Part shown: one piece after another, positions 16,863 to 25,583 of the stretch
Numbering within the stretch: the stretch's first letter is position 1
Layout of the letters: each line of letters begins with the position of its first letter
Assembly (NCBI GenBank): GCA_028716385.1
Contig: JAQUPX010000006.1
Coordinates: forward strand, 62,001-126,000
Direction of reading: 5' to 3'
DNA: 64,000 nucleotides
DNA from: a bacterium
GTDB lineage: Bacteria; Hydrothermota; UBA3073; JACQXS01; JAQTXJ01
Notes under the pieces: generated by a model
What the model was told of the DNA's origin: nothing
Seen by the model: only the letters and a program-made list of their open reading frames with translations
Databases searched by the model: none
Position numbers and translations under genes: made by a program

Positions 16863-19595
16863 ATGTATAAACATATAAGTTTTGTTTTGATGTTTTTGTT
16901 ATGCGGAGCAGTAAGTGGACATGAATGGAGCGAGACAGGAAGTATGGTAAACATACGAAAGGCTCATAATATTGTATTGCTCACAGACGGCAGAATAATA
17001 GTATTAGGAGGGTATACTCCGGCGGATGACAATTATGAAATTTTCAATCCTGCTACCGGAACATGGTCTGCGCCACAACTATTGCCTGAATCTAGCCCAG
17101 GTGGACACGATATGGGACTTTTACTTTATGATGGCAGGGTATTATACACTACTACTTCAGGATGGTGGCATTACAGACCAAGAACTAATGACTGGGATAC
17201 AATAACGGATTATGGTTGGACGAATACCCACTGTTATACTTTACTTTATGATGGAGATGTACTTGGTTTTTATAATCCTCCTCAAACTATGCTTTATGAT
17301 TATGCTACTGAAGCCAAAACTGCATTACCAGCTTGTGGAATAAACCACAAGAATGCTACACAAACACTGCTTCCATCGGGAGATGTACTGTTATGTGGAC
17401 AGGGTTTAGCGGGTTCAGGGTTAAGATGCGACCGTTATAATCATTCAACGCAAACATGGACACAAGTAGCCAATATGAACGCGGCGCGATATAAAAATAC
17501 GGGCGTCCTACTTCCGATTGTTACGCCTGATGCCGCACCAAAAGTATTAATGCTGGGCGGAGCGACGGAACAATCCGAACTTTACGATTGGCAAGCAAAT
17601 ACATGGACTTATACTTCGGGAACAGGTCTAAACTGGCCCAAAAGAGATGTGGCAACTTTAGCGTTATTGCCCGAAGGTAAAGTTTTGGCAATAGGAGGAG
17701 AAGGTTTTACTGTGGGCTATTATTGCGAACTCTATGACCCTGCCACTCAATCATGGAGCATTACGGATACTATGAAATATTATAGACAACATAATTCGTC
17801 AGCAATTTTACCATCGGGTAAAGTTATTACCATCGGTTCATTTGACGACCCTATAGGAGGCGTCATCCCGGAGGTATATGACCCGACAAACGGCTATTGG
17901 CAAACAATGAGCAATACCCTTGGTACCGCGCGATGCTATGCCGCAATATCAATGTTGCCAATATTACATACGACCAATTGTTCAACAAACGTTCTTATAA
18001 TAGGTGGGGAAAATGGATCAGGAGCATTAAGTTCTTGTGAATTATATAATTATAGCAATCTCAATAGTGTTTCCCCCACAGGCTCTCTCAATGCCGCAAG
18101 GACTCATCATACGGCAAATTTGCTTGCTCCCGCACTACAGCAAGTTCTTGTTGCAGGCGGTAGAAATGGAGCAGCAATCAATACCTCTGAAATTTATAGT
18201 ATGGCAACCGGAACATGGTCCTATACCACAGGGGCAATGAGTGCTGCAAGGTTTGACCACAGCGCAACATTATTGGGAGACGGAAGAGTATTGGTAACAG
18301 GCGGAGAAGGAGCGGGTTATCTAAGCAGTTGCGAATTATATACCACCGGAGCAGGAACATGGTCATCGGCAGGAACAATGACAACCGCAAGAGCAAGGCA
18401 CAGCGCAGTATTATTACTTAATGGAAACATAATGGTAATCGGTGGAGAAACATCCGCAGGAAATCCAACAGCCACCTGTGAAATTTGGAATGGAACAGAT
18501 TGGACAACAGTGCCGGCAGCATCAATGGCAACTGCAAGAAGTTTAAATACGGCAACATTATTACAATCAGGGAAAGTGCTTGTGGCAGGAGGGATGGGTG
18601 CAGGCGGAACGGCATTAAGCAGTTGTGAAATATATGATCCGACGACGAATACATGGACGGCAGAAACGCCTTTATCCGTAGCCCGTTACGCGCATAATAC
18701 AAGCATATTATATTCAGGATTAATATTGGTATCCGGCGGAACTAATGGGACGAGCTATTTTTCATCCTGTGAAATATGGGATCCTGCAGTTTGCAGTCCT
18801 ACAACAGGATTACATGCGTGGAAAACAGTGCCAAATCCACTTGCCAATACAAAAGCATATCAAGCATCCGTTCTTATACCGATAGAAAAACCGTATATAC
18901 TTTCAATAGGCGGGAAAAATGCAGGCTATTTGGATGCCATAGAAAGATTTGACATAGGATTAGGATACTCGTCAAGCTGGCAGTCAGTAATAACAAATTA
19001 TCCATCAGTAACGGCAATAAGCGACTCAATGAATATAACGGGCTCATTATTCAGAGGAATATCTCAGGCAGACGGTGGCAATCATTGCCATGTCGGATCA
19101 AACGACCATCCAATTATATCGTTAGTAAGAGTAGGCGGAGGAAACTGGCAGGGGAATGGCGGCGGAGAAATATTAACTATGCCAATGAGTTCGAGTTGGG
19201 ATACGATGCACACGAAAGTACATCCGGTAATTGCTAGCACACAAGGCTATTACAGGTTATGGTCAATAGTAAACGGAATCCCTTGCAAATGGTATGCAGA
19301 TTGTCCACAGGGGATAGAAGACGGGAAGACATACAAATCGTCAGGGATAAAGATATACCCGAATCCCGGGATTAAGGAAATAAAATTTGCCCTTAACAAT
19401 AAAGTAGCTAATTTAAGTGTAGATATTTATGATTTAAGCGGAAGAACTATAAAGAGTTTGAATGGCAAAGAAATGAATACGCTAATATGGGACGGAAAAG
19501 ATACGAACGGAAAGAAAGTAAGCGCAGGAATGTATTTTTACAATGTGCGTGGAGACGGGATTAATCAGAAAGGCAAATTCGTAATGTTGAAATAG
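16863..19595 (+). CDS. Secreted Kelch-repeat protein with C-terminal sorting domain (paralog 2)
   Basis: A 910-residue paralog of the preceding gene. Signal peptide about 1-20 (ending CGAVSG). It has the same Kelch series, with hallmark units such as GDGRVLVTGGEGAGYLSSCE, and the same conserved HCHVGSNDHP and GGGNWQGNGGGE segment near residue 745. The C-terminal sorting domain is identical in DNA and protein to that of paralog 1. Upstream, codon choice differs strongly between the two genes (A/T-ending here). Own promoter and terminator. Surface or secreted role inferred; ligand unknown. Confidence 0.85.
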   Translation: MYKHISFVLMFLLCGAVSGHEWSETGSMVNIRKAHNIVLLTDGRIIVLGGYTPADDNYEIFNPATGTWSAPQLLPESSPGGHDMGLLLYDGRVLYTTTSGWWHYRPRTNDWDTITDYGWTNTHCYTLLYDGDVLGFYNPPQTMLYDYATEAKTALPACGINHKNATQTLLPSGDVLLCGQGLAGSGLRCDRYNHSTQTWTQVANMNAARYKNTGVLLPIVTPDAAPKVLMLGGATEQSELYDWQANTWTYTSGTGLNWPKRDVATLALLPEGKVLAIGGEGFTVGYYCELYDPATQSWSITDTMKYYRQHNSSAILPSGKVITIGSFDDPIGGVIPEVYDPTNGYWQTMSNTLGTARCYAAISMLPILHTTNCSTNVLIIGGENGSGALSSCELYNYSNLNSVSPTGSLNAARTHHTANLLAPALQQVLVAGGRNGAAINTSEIYSMATGTWSYTTGAMSAARFDHSATLLGDGRVLVTGGEGAGYLSSCELYTTGAGTWSSAGTMTTARARHSAVLLLNGNIMVIGGETSAGNPTATCEIWNGTDWTTVPAASMATARSLNTATLLQSGKVLVAGGMGAGGTALSSCEIYDPTTNTWTAETPLSVARYAHNTSILYSGLILVSGGTNGTSYFSSCEIWDPAVCSPTTGLHAWKTVPNPLANTKAYQASVLIPIEKPYILSIGGKNAGYLDAIERFDIGLGYSSSWQSVITNYPSVTAISDSMNITGSLFRGISQADGGNHCHVGSNDHPIISLVRVGGGNWQGNGGGEILTMPMSSSWDTMHTKVHPVIASTQGYYRLWSIVNGIPCKWYADCPQGIEDGKTYKSSGIKIYPNPGIKEIKFALNNKVANLSVDIYDLSGRTIKSLNGKEMNTLIWDGKDTNGKKVSAGMYFYNVRGDGINQKGKFVMLK

Positions 19596-19653
19596 ATTAA
19601 TATACAAACAAAAAGCCCTCCGGAGATTTTCAGAGGGCTTTTTTATTATACAA
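19332..19653. repeat. 322-bp direct repeat, copy 2
   Basis: Identical partner of 16408-16729. The codon style of the repeat matches this gene rather than paralog 1, suggesting it is the donor of a conversion event. Confidence 0.9.
19610..19644 (+). terminator. Rho-independent terminator of Kelch gene 2
   Basis: Same GCCCTC/GAGGGC hairpin and T-run as at 16686-16720. Confidence 0.9.
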
Positions 19654-19841
19654 TTTACTTGATAAGACTCCAAACTAAGGAGAATGAGAGTTCTTAGCTG
19701 TTCATTCTGTTTTACCATTTAAGGGCAAGTCGGTATTTTATCCGTTACCTGATTTTTTCAAAAAATTCAGTTGACATAGAGACTATATTAATATAAGCAT
19801 AGAGATAATTATTGTTTTAATTTAGCAAGGAGAAATAGTTT

Positions 19842-20180
19842 ATGTTGCCTTATGTTTTTTGTATTATTCTTATAGGGATTGGTTTATATACCGTATTAAC
19901 TAAGAAGAATCTCTTAAAAATTGTCATAGGTTTCTGTTTGATAGAATACGGAGTTAACTTATTTATCGTAATGGTTGGGTATCGCTGGAATGGATTGCCA
20001 CCTATAATGCTTACTCCTGACGATAAAACTTTATTTGTTGACCCTATCCCGCAAGCGCTTGTTCTTACTGCAATAGTAATCGGCCTTGCTACGACAGCAG
20101 TACTTCTTGCGATAGTAATCCGTGTATATAAGAGATACGGAACTTTAGACCTGACGGAACTAAAAAGATTAAAAGGTTAA
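19842..20180 (+). CDS. mnhC: Mrp-type Na+/H+ antiporter subunit C
   Basis: A 112-residue three-helix membrane protein of the MnhC/NuoK family. Hydrophobic segments are at about 3-22, 27-50 and 71-98. A conserved glutamate in helix 2 (FCLIEYGVNLF) and the PDPIPQALVLTAIVIG-like segment (DPIPQALVLT) in helix 3 are typical of MrpC. AAGGAG lies nine bases before the start. It is the first gene of the Mrp operon here; a TTGACA lies at 19771. Subunit C works with the proton-translocating subunit D in secondary cation/proton exchange. Confidence 0.93.
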   Translation: MLPYVFCIILIGIGLYTVLTKKNLLKIVIGFCLIEYGVNLFIVMVGYRWNGLPPIMLTPDDKTLFVDPIPQALVLTAIVIGLATTAVLLAIVIRVYKRYGTLDLTELKRLKG

Positions 20181-20195
20181 TTTTTTCGAAAATAA

Positions 20196-21680
20196 ATGAG
20201 TAATTTAATTTGCTTATTCGTAGTAATTCCTCTTTTTACGGCATTTCTAATCGGTATATTATACAAACTTCACAACAGCGTTGCAGATACTCTTACAAAT
20301 GTTTGTATATTCGCCCTTACCTGTCTTTCCGTATTATTCGTTTCACAGGTTGCCGGGAATAATGCGTTGGTGTATAAAATCGGTGGATGGATTCCGCCCT
20401 TCGGTATAGTTTTTGTCGTAGACAGTTTATCCGTTCTTATGTTAATACTTGTTAATACCGTAAGCCTTTTTGCGGCTATTTATTCTATTTCTTATATGAA
20501 TCGCTACACCTCGAAACCCTATTATTACATACTATTCCTCTTGATGTTAGTCGGGATGAACGGAATAATTATAACAGGAGACTTATTTAATTTGTTTGTT
20601 TTTATTGAAATTGCATCTATTTCTTCCTATGCACTTGTAAGCTTTGGAATCCAACACGAAGAACTTGAAGCAAGTTTCAAATATATGGTTATCGGGGAAA
20701 TAGCATCTACTTTCATACTTTTTGCCATAATTTTATTGTATGCATGGGGCGGCTCATTAAATATGGCTGACATTGCTTTCAGGATTAACGGTGACTCTTT
20801 AGGCACTGCAAATAGTATGGTAAAATTTGTTTCTGTTTTGTTTATATTCGGATTTGGAGTGAAAGCGGCAATTGTTCCATTTCACGCATGGTTGCCGGAT
20901 GCGCACCCATCAGCACCCGCACCGATATCATCAATGTTGTCGGGAGTATTGATAAAAGTACTTGGTATATATGCTCTTACACGAGTATTGTATTCCGTTC
21001 TCGGGATAACTTTTGTCATACAAAACGTTCTCCTTACGCTTGGGGCTATTTCTATGGTTGCAGGAGCATTATTGGCATTACCGCAAATTGATTTCAAGCG
21101 GATGTTAGCATATTCTTCAATCTCTCAGGTAGGGTATATAATTCTTGGTATAGCTTCGGGCAATTTCATTGGTATTACCGGTGGACTTTTCCACCTTGTT
21201 AATCATGGAGTATTTAAGAGCTTATTATTTATGGATGCCGGAGCTGTTGAGTTTAGCACAAAAACACGTAAACTCAATGAACTTGGCGGAATTTCCGAAA
21301 AAATGCCTATCACTCATGGAAGTTTTCTTACCGGTGCATTATCCATTGTAGGAATGCCACCGTTTAACGGATTCTGGAGTAAATTACTTATAATCATAGG
21401 ACTTGCACAATCAAATCATACAGGCTTGGCATTACTTGCCATTTGTATAGCCGTAGTAACTCTTGCTTACTACTTAAAAATAGAACGTTCGGTTTTCTGG
21501 GGCAAATTAAAAGAAGGATTAGAGTTTGTAAAAGAAGCTCCTTTTTCGATGTGTTTTTCAATGATTATGTTAGCAATTATTTGTTTTATCGGTGGATTAT
21601 TATACTTCCATCCTATATTAAAAGATGCAGCACAGGTAGTTCACCAGGGAACTGCTTATGCCAATCACTTATTAAAATAA
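20196..21680 (+). CDS. mnhD: Mrp-type Na+/H+ antiporter subunit D
   Basis: A 494-residue polytopic protein (about 14 helices) homologous to NuoL/M/N proton-pumping subunits. It shows the core motifs: a glutamate in FVFIEIASISSYALV (helix 5), a lysine in GVKAAIVPFHAWLPDAHPSAPAP, and LLAHSS-like KRMLAYSSISQVGYI with the lysine of the central axis. Complete in length. It sits 15 bp after mnhC and ends 1 bp before mnhE, in a tightly packed operon. By homology it carries out proton translocation. Confidence 0.95.
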   Translation: MSNLICLFVVIPLFTAFLIGILYKLHNSVADTLTNVCIFALTCLSVLFVSQVAGNNALVYKIGGWIPPFGIVFVVDSLSVLMLILVNTVSLFAAIYSISYMNRYTSKPYYYILFLLMLVGMNGIIITGDLFNLFVFIEIASISSYALVSFGIQHEELEASFKYMVIGEIASTFILFAIILLYAWGGSLNMADIAFRINGDSLGTANSMVKFVSVLFIFGFGVKAAIVPFHAWLPDAHPSAPAPISSMLSGVLIKVLGIYALTRVLYSVLGITFVIQNVLLTLGAISMVAGALLALPQIDFKRMLAYSSISQVGYIILGIASGNFIGITGGLFHLVNHGVFKSLLFMDAGAVEFSTKTRKLNELGGISEKMPITHGSFLTGALSIVGMPPFNGFWSKLLIIIGLAQSNHTGLALLAICIAVVTLAYYLKIERSVFWGKLKEGLEFVKEAPFSMCFSMIMLAIICFIGGLLYFHPILKDAAQVVHQGTAYANHLLK

Positions 21681-21681
21681 T

Positions 21682-22161
21682 ATGCGTAAAATATATTTTG
21701 CCATAATTTGTTTTATAGTTTGGGTACTTTTAACATGGAATTTTGGATGGCAGGAACTTACTATGGGTGTGGTCGTTTCGCTATTTGTCTCTTTATTTTT
21801 TGGGGATAAATTTTTAGGCATTAAAATCTTTTCTCCTGTCAGAATAGGATGGATGCTTTATTATATACCTATCTGGATATATTATTGTATAGTCGCAAAC
21901 ATTGATGTTGCCAAAAGGGTATTAAGACCGAAAATGTTAATTAAACCGGGGATTGTTAAAATACGGACAAACTTAAAAACCGATTTGGGAAAAGTTATGC
22001 TTGCAAACTCAATAACAATGACGCCCGGAACAATGACCGTAGATATTTTGGGAGATGAGCTTTATATTCACTGGATTTATGTAAGCACGGAACAAGAAGT
22101 AGAAGCAACTAAAATAATAGCATCTGCTTTTGAAAAAATATTAAAACATATATTTGAATAA
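21682..22161 (+). CDS. mnhE: Mrp-type Na+/H+ antiporter subunit E
   Basis: A 159-residue protein with two or three N-terminal hydrophobic helices (about 4-45 and 53-75) and a soluble C-terminal part. It carries MLANSITMTPGTMTVDI, the MnhE signature around residues 110-127, and LYIHWIYV. It starts one base after the mnhD stop, so translational coupling is likely. The role in the Mrp complex is structural or in assembly. Confidence 0.93.
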   Translation: MRKIYFAIICFIVWVLLTWNFGWQELTMGVVVSLFVSLFFGDKFLGIKIFSPVRIGWMLYYIPIWIYYCIVANIDVAKRVLRPKMLIKPGIVKIRTNLKTDLGKVMLANSITMTPGTMTVDILGDELYIHWIYVSTEQEVEATKIIASAFEKILKHIFE

Positions 22162-22162
22162 A

Positions 22163-22429
22163 ATGATAGACATACCTTTATATTTTTCTATTCCGCTTAT
22201 TGTATTTGCATTTATGTGTTTATACAGAATAGCTCGAGGTCCAACACTCGCAGACAGGATAATGGGAATAGATTTTCTTACAATCATACTTGTTGGTTAT
22301 TGCAGTCTAATTGCTTATTATACGAATCGTCCATTCTTACTTGATATTTCTCTTGTCCTTGCGCTCTTGAATTTCATCGGGACTCTTGTTCTGGCAAAAT
22401 ATCTTGAAAACAAAAAGTTAGATAAATAG
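22163..22429 (+). CDS. mnhF: Mrp-type Na+/H+ antiporter subunit F
   Basis: An 88-residue three-helix protein. It has the MnhF signature RIARGPTLADRIMGIDFLT (about 24-42) and a conserved acidic residue in the last helix. The ATG at 22163, one base after the mnhE stop, is preferred; a TTG at 22154 would add three residues and overlap mnhE. Confidence 0.92.
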   Translation: MIDIPLYFSIPLIVFAFMCLYRIARGPTLADRIMGIDFLTIILVGYCSLIAYYTNRPFLLDISLVLALLNFIGTLVLAKYLENKKLDK

Positions 22430-22439
22430 GAAAATAAAA

Positions 22440-22739
22440 ATGATAGAGCATAAGACTTCCGGCAAAGCTATTACTTCAATGATATGTGGGATATTAAGCG
22501 TTATATTGCCGTTTGTTGGTTTTGTTCTTGGAGTACTTGCTATTATATTTAGTGTCATAGCTCGCAATGAAATTAAACGCAGTGAGGGAAAAATTGTCGG
22601 AACCGGAATGGCAACGGCAGGTCTTGTATGCGGAATTGTAGGTTTAATAGCAGTAATCTTCTGGATATCAATAGTAGGACTTCTTTTTAAAATTATTCTT
22701 AGCAGTATAAAATATTGGATGGGTGGGTGGTATTATTAA
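22440..22739 (+). CDS. DUF4190-type small membrane protein
   Basis: A 99-residue protein with two hydrophobic helices separated by a basic loop (IARNEIKRSEGKIVGTGMATAG). The helices and the loop are the DUF4190 pattern often seen as a stand-alone membrane domain. It has AGGAAAAT before the start and lies 10 bp after mnhF on the same strand. It is inserted, with the next gene, between mnhF and mnhG. No known function in Mrp. Confidence 0.7.
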   Translation: MIEHKTSGKAITSMICGILSVILPFVGFVLGVLAIIFSVIARNEIKRSEGKIVGTGMATAGLVCGIVGLIAVIFWISIVGLLFKIILSSIKYWMGGWYY

Positions 22740-22752
22740 AAAGGGGAGAATA

Positions 22753-23424
22753 ATGAAAAAATATTTTATTATGTTGGTTGTTCTTGCGGGATTTACTGTA
22801 AATACATACGCAGGAATCAGTTTTGGCTTGAAAGGTGGATATGTATTGGGAAGCCTTAAAGCCACGGAAGTAACAACCAAAATGGGCAGTGCTGCCGCAA
22901 TTACTACTACTCCTACAGGAGATGAAGCAGAAGCAAAAAGCTTGCAGGGATTTGGTGGAGAACTATTTTGCGATATTACCGTTCCAATACTTCCGATAGG
23001 CGCGGAAATAGGTGCCGGATTTTATAGTGAAAGCTATGACACCGGGAGCTCTTTTTCTTATAAGGTTAATTCAATGAAAGTTTCAGGGATTGGCAAGTAT
23101 TATATCAAAGGGATTCCTATGATTTCCCCGTGGCTTGGAGTTGGGCCATTTATAGGGTTCGCTACACATAGTGCAGAGTCAAAAAGTGGAAGTTTAACTG
23201 TCACTTATACAGGCGATATGGCATCAAATTTTGGGCTAACGATAGGGACAGGCGTTAAAATCGGAATTTTGCCTACGAAGATGGCAATTAATGCCGGGAT
23301 TCTTTTTGATTATTTCCTAACTTCGGAAGGTAATTTGAAGGGAGAATTTTTGGGAATTCCAATGGAAAGCACGACAAAATATTCTCAGTGGAATTTAAAT
23401 CTTATGGCCGGGATAAGTTTTTAA
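22753..23424 (+). CDS. Predicted outer-membrane beta-barrel protein
   Basis: 223 residues from the ATG at 22753, which has AAAAGGGGAG upstream. A longer reading from 22723 would overlap the DUF4190 gene and lacks a signal at its N-terminus. Signal peptide about 1-20 (KKYFIMLVVLAGFTVNTYA), then alternating beta-strand segments rich in Gly and aromatics (ISFGLKGGYVLGS, KYYIKGIPMISPWLGVGPFIGF, QWNLNLMAGISF). It ends in F, as OM barrels do (OmpW/OMP_b-brl-like). It sits inside the Mrp operon between mnhF and mnhG, an unexpected place. Confidence 0.7.
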   Translation: MKKYFIMLVVLAGFTVNTYAGISFGLKGGYVLGSLKATEVTTKMGSAAAITTTPTGDEAEAKSLQGFGGELFCDITVPILPIGAEIGAGFYSESYDTGSSFSYKVNSMKVSGIGKYYIKGIPMISPWLGVGPFIGFATHSAESKSGSLTVTYTGDMASNFGLTIGTGVKIGILPTKMAINAGILFDYFLTSEGNLKGEFLGIPMESTTKYSQWNLNLMAGISF

Positions 23425-23425
23425 A

Positions 23426-23454
23426 AGTGTAACTCAAGCTTCTAGCTTGAGGGG
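23426..23454. repeat. CTCAAGCT palindrome (copy 1)
   Basis: AGTGTAACTCAAGCT, TCT, AGCTTGAGGGG: an 8-bp stem with 3-nt loop. The related copy lies in the opposite orientation at 31955-31983. The GAGGGGAG at its 3' end is the only Shine-Dalgarno candidate for mnhG. Confidence 0.8.
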
Positions 23455-23469
23455 AGTGAAAATATAAAT

Positions 23470-23802
23470 ATGATAATTATCGGAATCGTAATAATTGTTA
23501 TCGGTTTATTTTTTGATTTTTGCGGCTCGCTCGGTATAGTTAGACTACCAGATGTTTACAATCGTCTTCAAGCTGCAACAAAAGGGGTAACGCTTGGCAC
23601 CTGCGGTATACTCATTGGAATATGTTTTATGTCCCATCAATCCGTATTTGTCATAAAATGTTTACTCTGTTGTATTCTTTTGATGCTGACTTCTCCCATA
23701 TCTACACACGCTCTTGTTCGTGCCGCTCATATCGCGGGAATAAAGTTGTGGGATAAAAGCGTAGTCGATAAATACGAAGAAGATAAACCAAAACCCGAAT
23801 AA
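23470..23802 (+). CDS. mnhG: Mrp-type Na+/H+ antiporter subunit G
   Basis: A 110-residue three-helix protein. It has the MnhG signature FDFCGSLGIVRLPDVYNRLQAATKG-like (GSLGIVRLPDVYNRLQAATK, about 19-38) and the PISTHALVRAAH segment (about 76-87). It lies 45 bp after the barrel gene, with a GAGGGGAG from the palindrome as the closest ribosome-binding site. No mnhA or mnhB is found on either side, so this Mrp set is C-D-E-F-(two genes)-G. Confidence 0.92.
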   Translation: MIIIGIVIIVIGLFFDFCGSLGIVRLPDVYNRLQAATKGVTLGTCGILIGICFMSHQSVFVIKCLLCCILLMLTSPISTHALVRAAHIAGIKLWDKSVVDKYEEDKPKPE

Positions 23803-23869
23803 GAAACCTCTCCGGGAACCACAAGATTAACACCCCAAAGCTTGTAAACAGAAAAACAACAGATTAGAT

Positions 23870-23895
23870 GGATTCCGCATCAAGTGCGGAATGAC
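23870..23895. repeat. ATTCCGCA palindrome
   Basis: GGATTCCGCA, TCAAG, TGCGGAATGAC: an 8-bp stem. It is related to the ATTCCTGC palindromes that flank the GIY-YIG gene. Confidence 0.75.
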
Positions 23896-23941
23896 GTTAC
23901 TCTCTTATCCTTACGAGAGACTCTTACTATTAAACTTTTCT

Positions 23942-25129
23942 TTATGGTGCAGGAGAGTAGAAAGCCGTTCCCGTAAACAAGCATTTTACCGTTCCACCAA
24001 GTGGAGTTGTTCCGCCTCTATCATCATGTGCCTGAAATATTATTGTAACATTAGCGCCCGTAGGAGAACTGTAAACGAGCATTCCCTGGACATCGTAATA
24101 ACCTGCCACGCCTACATTTAAAAGGCTAAGGGTATCCGCAGTGTCAAAATCTTCGTCCTGCACTCCTTCCTGAGTAGTGGTGCCCCATAAGGAAGAACCG
24201 AAAGTATACGTAAAGTGGACGGTAGAATTATTTACGGTTGTCCTTACGTTTACCGCTAATTCATATGACATATCGTAAACACATCTGGCTTGCAAAAGCA
24301 GCCCGCCAAGGTTAAAGACATCCGTAAAGGAGGTTGTCCCGGTTGGCCGGAAATCTATTCTAATCGGCAGGGCGAATTTTGCCGTGTCTGCATAAGTTGC
24401 AGTATCTGCTTTATTCGCGGTTGCTACTTTTCCGCTTACGTTTGAACCTAATATATAACTTGACGTATCTGATTTGCCGGCTTGAGTTACCTTGCCGTTG
24501 ACATTCGCGCCTGCCACATAATTCGCAGTATCCGCTACTTTTGCCTGTGGATATTTTACTCCCCATAAATTATTATTCCATTCCCTGGAATTAATAGCCA
24601 AAGCGGAAGAATCTACATAATCTACATTTGCATTACGCGCATAATTAGCCGTATCCGCATTTATAGAATTATCCGAATTTTTTGATTTTATGGCATAACC
24701 TACGCTTACTATCTTTTTTCTCGGGGATAGAACTTCGAGCCCGACTTGTGTTTCAAGATAAAGGGATGAATTATTAAAAAGACTGTCAGGTATAGGCGTT
24801 ACACTGCCAAGTAATACGTTGAATATTCCTCTGCTAACCTGCACGCTGTCTTGCTCTGTCCATAATAATGTCCCGTCTGTTGATGCAGTATAAATTTTAA
24901 ATACCATATTAAGTTTTCCGCTTACTGCCACCGTATCTGCTGCCGACGTTCCAAGCCATCCCTGGTAATTAATCTCCGTTGGGATGCCGGATTTTGAAAC
25001 AGGCAAACTAACTGATTTCGTGTTAACCTTCCGGACTGATTTTGCTTGAGAGTCTGTTTTATTTAGCCCCAACAAACCAACAGGCAATAACAATACTATT
25101 AATAAAACACTACAAAAATGACGTTTCAT
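23942..25129 (-). CDS. Secreted protein with tail-fibre-like ADTA repeats
   Basis: 395 residues from the ATG at 25129, which has GGGGGAAAG upstream; a longer reading has no signal peptide. Signal peptide about 1-22 (VLLIVLLLPVGLLG). Residues about 60-165 match a domain common in uncultured bacteria: INYQGWLG, then FKIYTASTDGTLLWTE, GIFNVLLGSVTPIPDSLFN, and SVGYAIKS. Then come alanine/aspartate repeats (ADTANYA, ADTATYADTAKFA) like those of phage tail fibres and trimeric coiled surface proteins. The C-terminal third is beta-rich and ends with CLFTGTAFYSPAP. Probable surface or exported protein; no function assigned. Confidence 0.7.
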   Translation of the reverse strand: MKRHFCSVLLIVLLLPVGLLGLNKTDSQAKSVRKVNTKSVSLPVSKSGIPTEINYQGWLGTSAADTVAVSGKLNMVFKIYTASTDGTLLWTEQDSVQVSRGIFNVLLGSVTPIPDSLFNNSSLYLETQVGLEVLSPRKKIVSVGYAIKSKNSDNSINADTANYARNANVDYVDSSALAINSREWNNNLWGVKYPQAKVADTANYVAGANVNGKVTQAGKSDTSSYILGSNVSGKVATANKADTATYADTAKFALPIRIDFRPTGTTSFTDVFNLGGLLLQARCVYDMSYELAVNVRTTVNNSTVHFTYTFGSSLWGTTTQEGVQDEDFDTADTLSLLNVGVAGYYDVQGMLVYSSPTGANVTIIFQAHDDRGGTTPLGGTVKCLFTGTAFYSPAP

Positions 25130-25197
25130 CTTTCCCCCTTTTTTATACAATTCCACATTAACTATTTCTATTGTTTTATTTACAATCATTTCTAGTC

Positions 25198-25223
25198 GTC
25201 ATTCCTGCGAAAGCAGGAATCCA
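25198..25223. repeat. ATTCCTGC-GAAA-GCAGGAAT palindrome (left flank of GIY-YIG gene)
   Basis: GTCATTCCTGC, GAAA, GCAGGAATCCA: an 8-bp stem capped by a GNRA tetraloop. It is inverted relative to the copy at 25516-25540, with the GIY-YIG gene between them. Confidence 0.85.
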
Positions 25224-25229
25224 TCTCTT

Positions 25230-25508
25230 TTATCCCAGTATTTCGCAATACAAATCTTTCCACAATGGATTTAACTTTTCAATCAGTTCAATTTTCCACT
25301 GCCTTTTCCATTTTTTTATTTGCTTCTCTCGAGATATAGCATTTTGGGCATCATTGCATTCCTCATAATATACAAGATTGTGGACATGATATTTCTTAGT
25401 AAAACTCTCTACACTATTATTCTTATGTTCATACGTTCTTCTAATTCGGTCGTTTGTTATTCCAGTATATATCGTGCCATTTCTTTTGCTTGCATAATAA
25501 CATTTCAT
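25230..25508 (-). CDS. GIY-YIG endonuclease-like protein between inverted palindromes
   Basis: 92 residues from ATG at 25508; a start at 25550 would translate the palindrome itself. The GIY-YIG core is recognisable: CYYASKRNGTIYTGITND gives the GIY-like and YTG motifs, then RRTYEHK, and a glutamate in YYEECND. The protein has the typical length of YhbQ-type stand-alone domains, although the first strand is two or three residues shorter than usual. The tail is basic (KWKRQWKIELIEKLNP). Inverted copies of the ATTCCYGC palindrome stand at each side, and the AGGAG of the 5' copy forms the Shine-Dalgarno. It may be the enzyme of a palindrome-mobilising element; that is inference. Confidence 0.8.
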   Translation of the reverse strand: MKCYYASKRNGTIYTGITNDRIRRTYEHKNNSVESFTKKYHVHNLVYYEECNDAQNAISREKQIKKWKRQWKIELIEKLNPLWKDLYCEILG

Positions 25509-25515
25509 ATCTCCT

Positions 25516-25540
25516 GGATTCCCGCTTTCGCGGGAATGAC
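25516..25540. repeat. ATTCCCGC-GAAA-GCGGGAAT palindrome (right flank of GIY-YIG gene)
   Basis: On the minus strand GTCATTCCCGC, GAAA, GCGGGAATCC. Same element as 25198-25223 with two compensatory T-A to C-G changes in the stem, in opposite orientation. Confidence 0.85.
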
Positions 25541-25583
25541 AAACGAACAACTTACTAAAACTTTATACATTTTCCCCAAAGTT

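Noticed and set aside
22723-23424. Longer start of the barrel protein
   Set aside because: It overlaps the DUF4190 gene and would put ten polar residues before the signal peptide.
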